The notes beneath the pieces were generated by a model. It was not told the origin of the DNA, made no database searches, and saw only the letters and a list, made by a program, of their open reading frames with translations. From NCBI GenBank assembly GCA_035547055.1, contig DASZVN010000146.1, forward strand, positions 1 to 7,897: a stretch of DNA of 7,897 nucleotides. The letters are read 5' to 3'. Made by a program: the position numbers and the translations under genes. Shown piece by piece: positions 7,698 through 7,897 of the stretch. Positions within the stretch are counted from its first letter, which is position 1; each line of letters starts with the position of its first letter. The DNA comes from DASZVN01 sp035547055. GTDB lineage: Bacteria; Pseudomonadota; Alphaproteobacteria; Rhizobiales; Methylopilaceae.

Positions 7698-7753
7698 AGC
7701 GAATAGGGGTGGAAGCGGAAGCCGCTCGCTCTATTCGCTACTCCCTATTCGCT
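7698..7753. terminator. Repeat-built hairpin between convergent exporter and tuf genes
   Basis: AGCGAATAGGG (7698-7708) is exactly complementary to CCCTATTCGCT (7743-7753). A second copy, CTATTCGCT at 7731-7739, can pair with the same arm over 9 bp. An inner stem AGCGG-AAG-CCGCT lies at 7714-7726. The element fills the 68-base gap between two convergent stop codons, so a bidirectional terminator is the natural reading. There is no U tract on either side, which leaves open a repeat element with another role. Confidence 0.5.
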
Positions 7754-7754
7754 T

Positions 7755-7897
7755 CTACTCGATGATGCTGGCGACGACGCCGGCGCCGACGGTCCGTCCG
7801 CCTTCGCGGATGGCGAAGCGGAGCTTCTCCTCCATGGCGATCGGCACGATCAGCGTCACCTCCATCGCCACGTTGTCGCCGGGCATCACCATCTCGG
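7755..7897 (-). CDS. tuf: Elongation factor Tu, C-terminal end (5' part outside window)
   Basis: GTPase that delivers aminoacyl-tRNA to the ribosome. Only the last 46 or so codons are present. They read into the conserved C terminus EGGRTVGAGVVASIIE with a TAG stop at 7757-7755, preceded by MPGDNVAMEVTLIVPIAMEE and KLRFAIR. This is domain III, which contacts tRNA and is bound by elfamycin antibiotics. In most bacteria trnW-secE-nusG would follow directly on the same strand; here the exporter gene intervenes. Identity is certain. Confidence 0.97.
   Translation of the reverse strand, partial: EMVMPGDNVAMEVTLIVPIAMEEKLRFAIREGGRTVGAGVVASIIE

Noticed and set aside
6456..7706. A second plus-strand frame of 416 codons over the exporter
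   Set aside because: It is an Arg/Gly/Pro-rich out-of-frame translation of the same gene, with no membrane segments.

Overview
This window is the ribosomal-protein/RNA-polymerase cluster of a G+C-rich alphaproteobacterium, read almost entirely on the minus strand. The protein sequences look closest to Hyphomicrobiales (Rhizobiales)-type homologues: RpoB begins MAQTLTGRKRIRKFFG and L7/L12 contains EKTEFTVVLA and a GLGLKEAKDLVEG block. That placement is made from memory of the families, without a database search; the class is fairly secure, the order is not.

Right to left (5' to 3' on the minus strand) the order is: the 3' end of tuf (EF-Tu), an intruding plus-strand gene for a 14-helix MFS drug-type exporter, trnW (tRNA-Trp), secE, nusG, rplK (L11), rplA (L1), a long structured leader, rplJ (L10), rplL (L7/L12), a 409-base spacer with hairpins, and the first 642 codons of rpoB. 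Apart from the exporter this is the classical bacterial order tuf-trnW-secE-nusG-rplKAJL-rpoB. The products act together in protein synthesis (EF-Tu, tRNA-Trp, and the L11/L1/L10/L12 stalk region of the 50S subunit), transcription (RpoB, NusG) and protein export (SecE).

The two large spacers are the most informative non-coding parts. A good sigma-70-type promoter overlaps the rplA stop codon and drives rplJ-rplL(-rpoB). It opens a roughly 500-base leader in which one 8-9-base segment can pair either with an upstream partner or with a downstream partner. The downstream pairing closes an unusually long bulged hairpin of 28 base pairs. The rplL-rpoB spacer carries a hairpin right after rplL and, closer to rpoB, a short hairpin followed by four U's. 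These are plausible processing and attenuation elements of the kind known for this junction in E. coli.

The MFS gene lies divergent from trnW and convergent with tuf, so it separates two genes that are usually adjacent. trnW-secE has its own promoter-like sequence just upstream. The tuf/MFS junction holds a hairpin built from repeated AGCGAATAG units. No CRISPR array, transposase, integrase or rRNA gene is visible. The window is mainly housekeeping DNA; what deserves a second look is RNA structure and the exporter insertion, not a new protein system.
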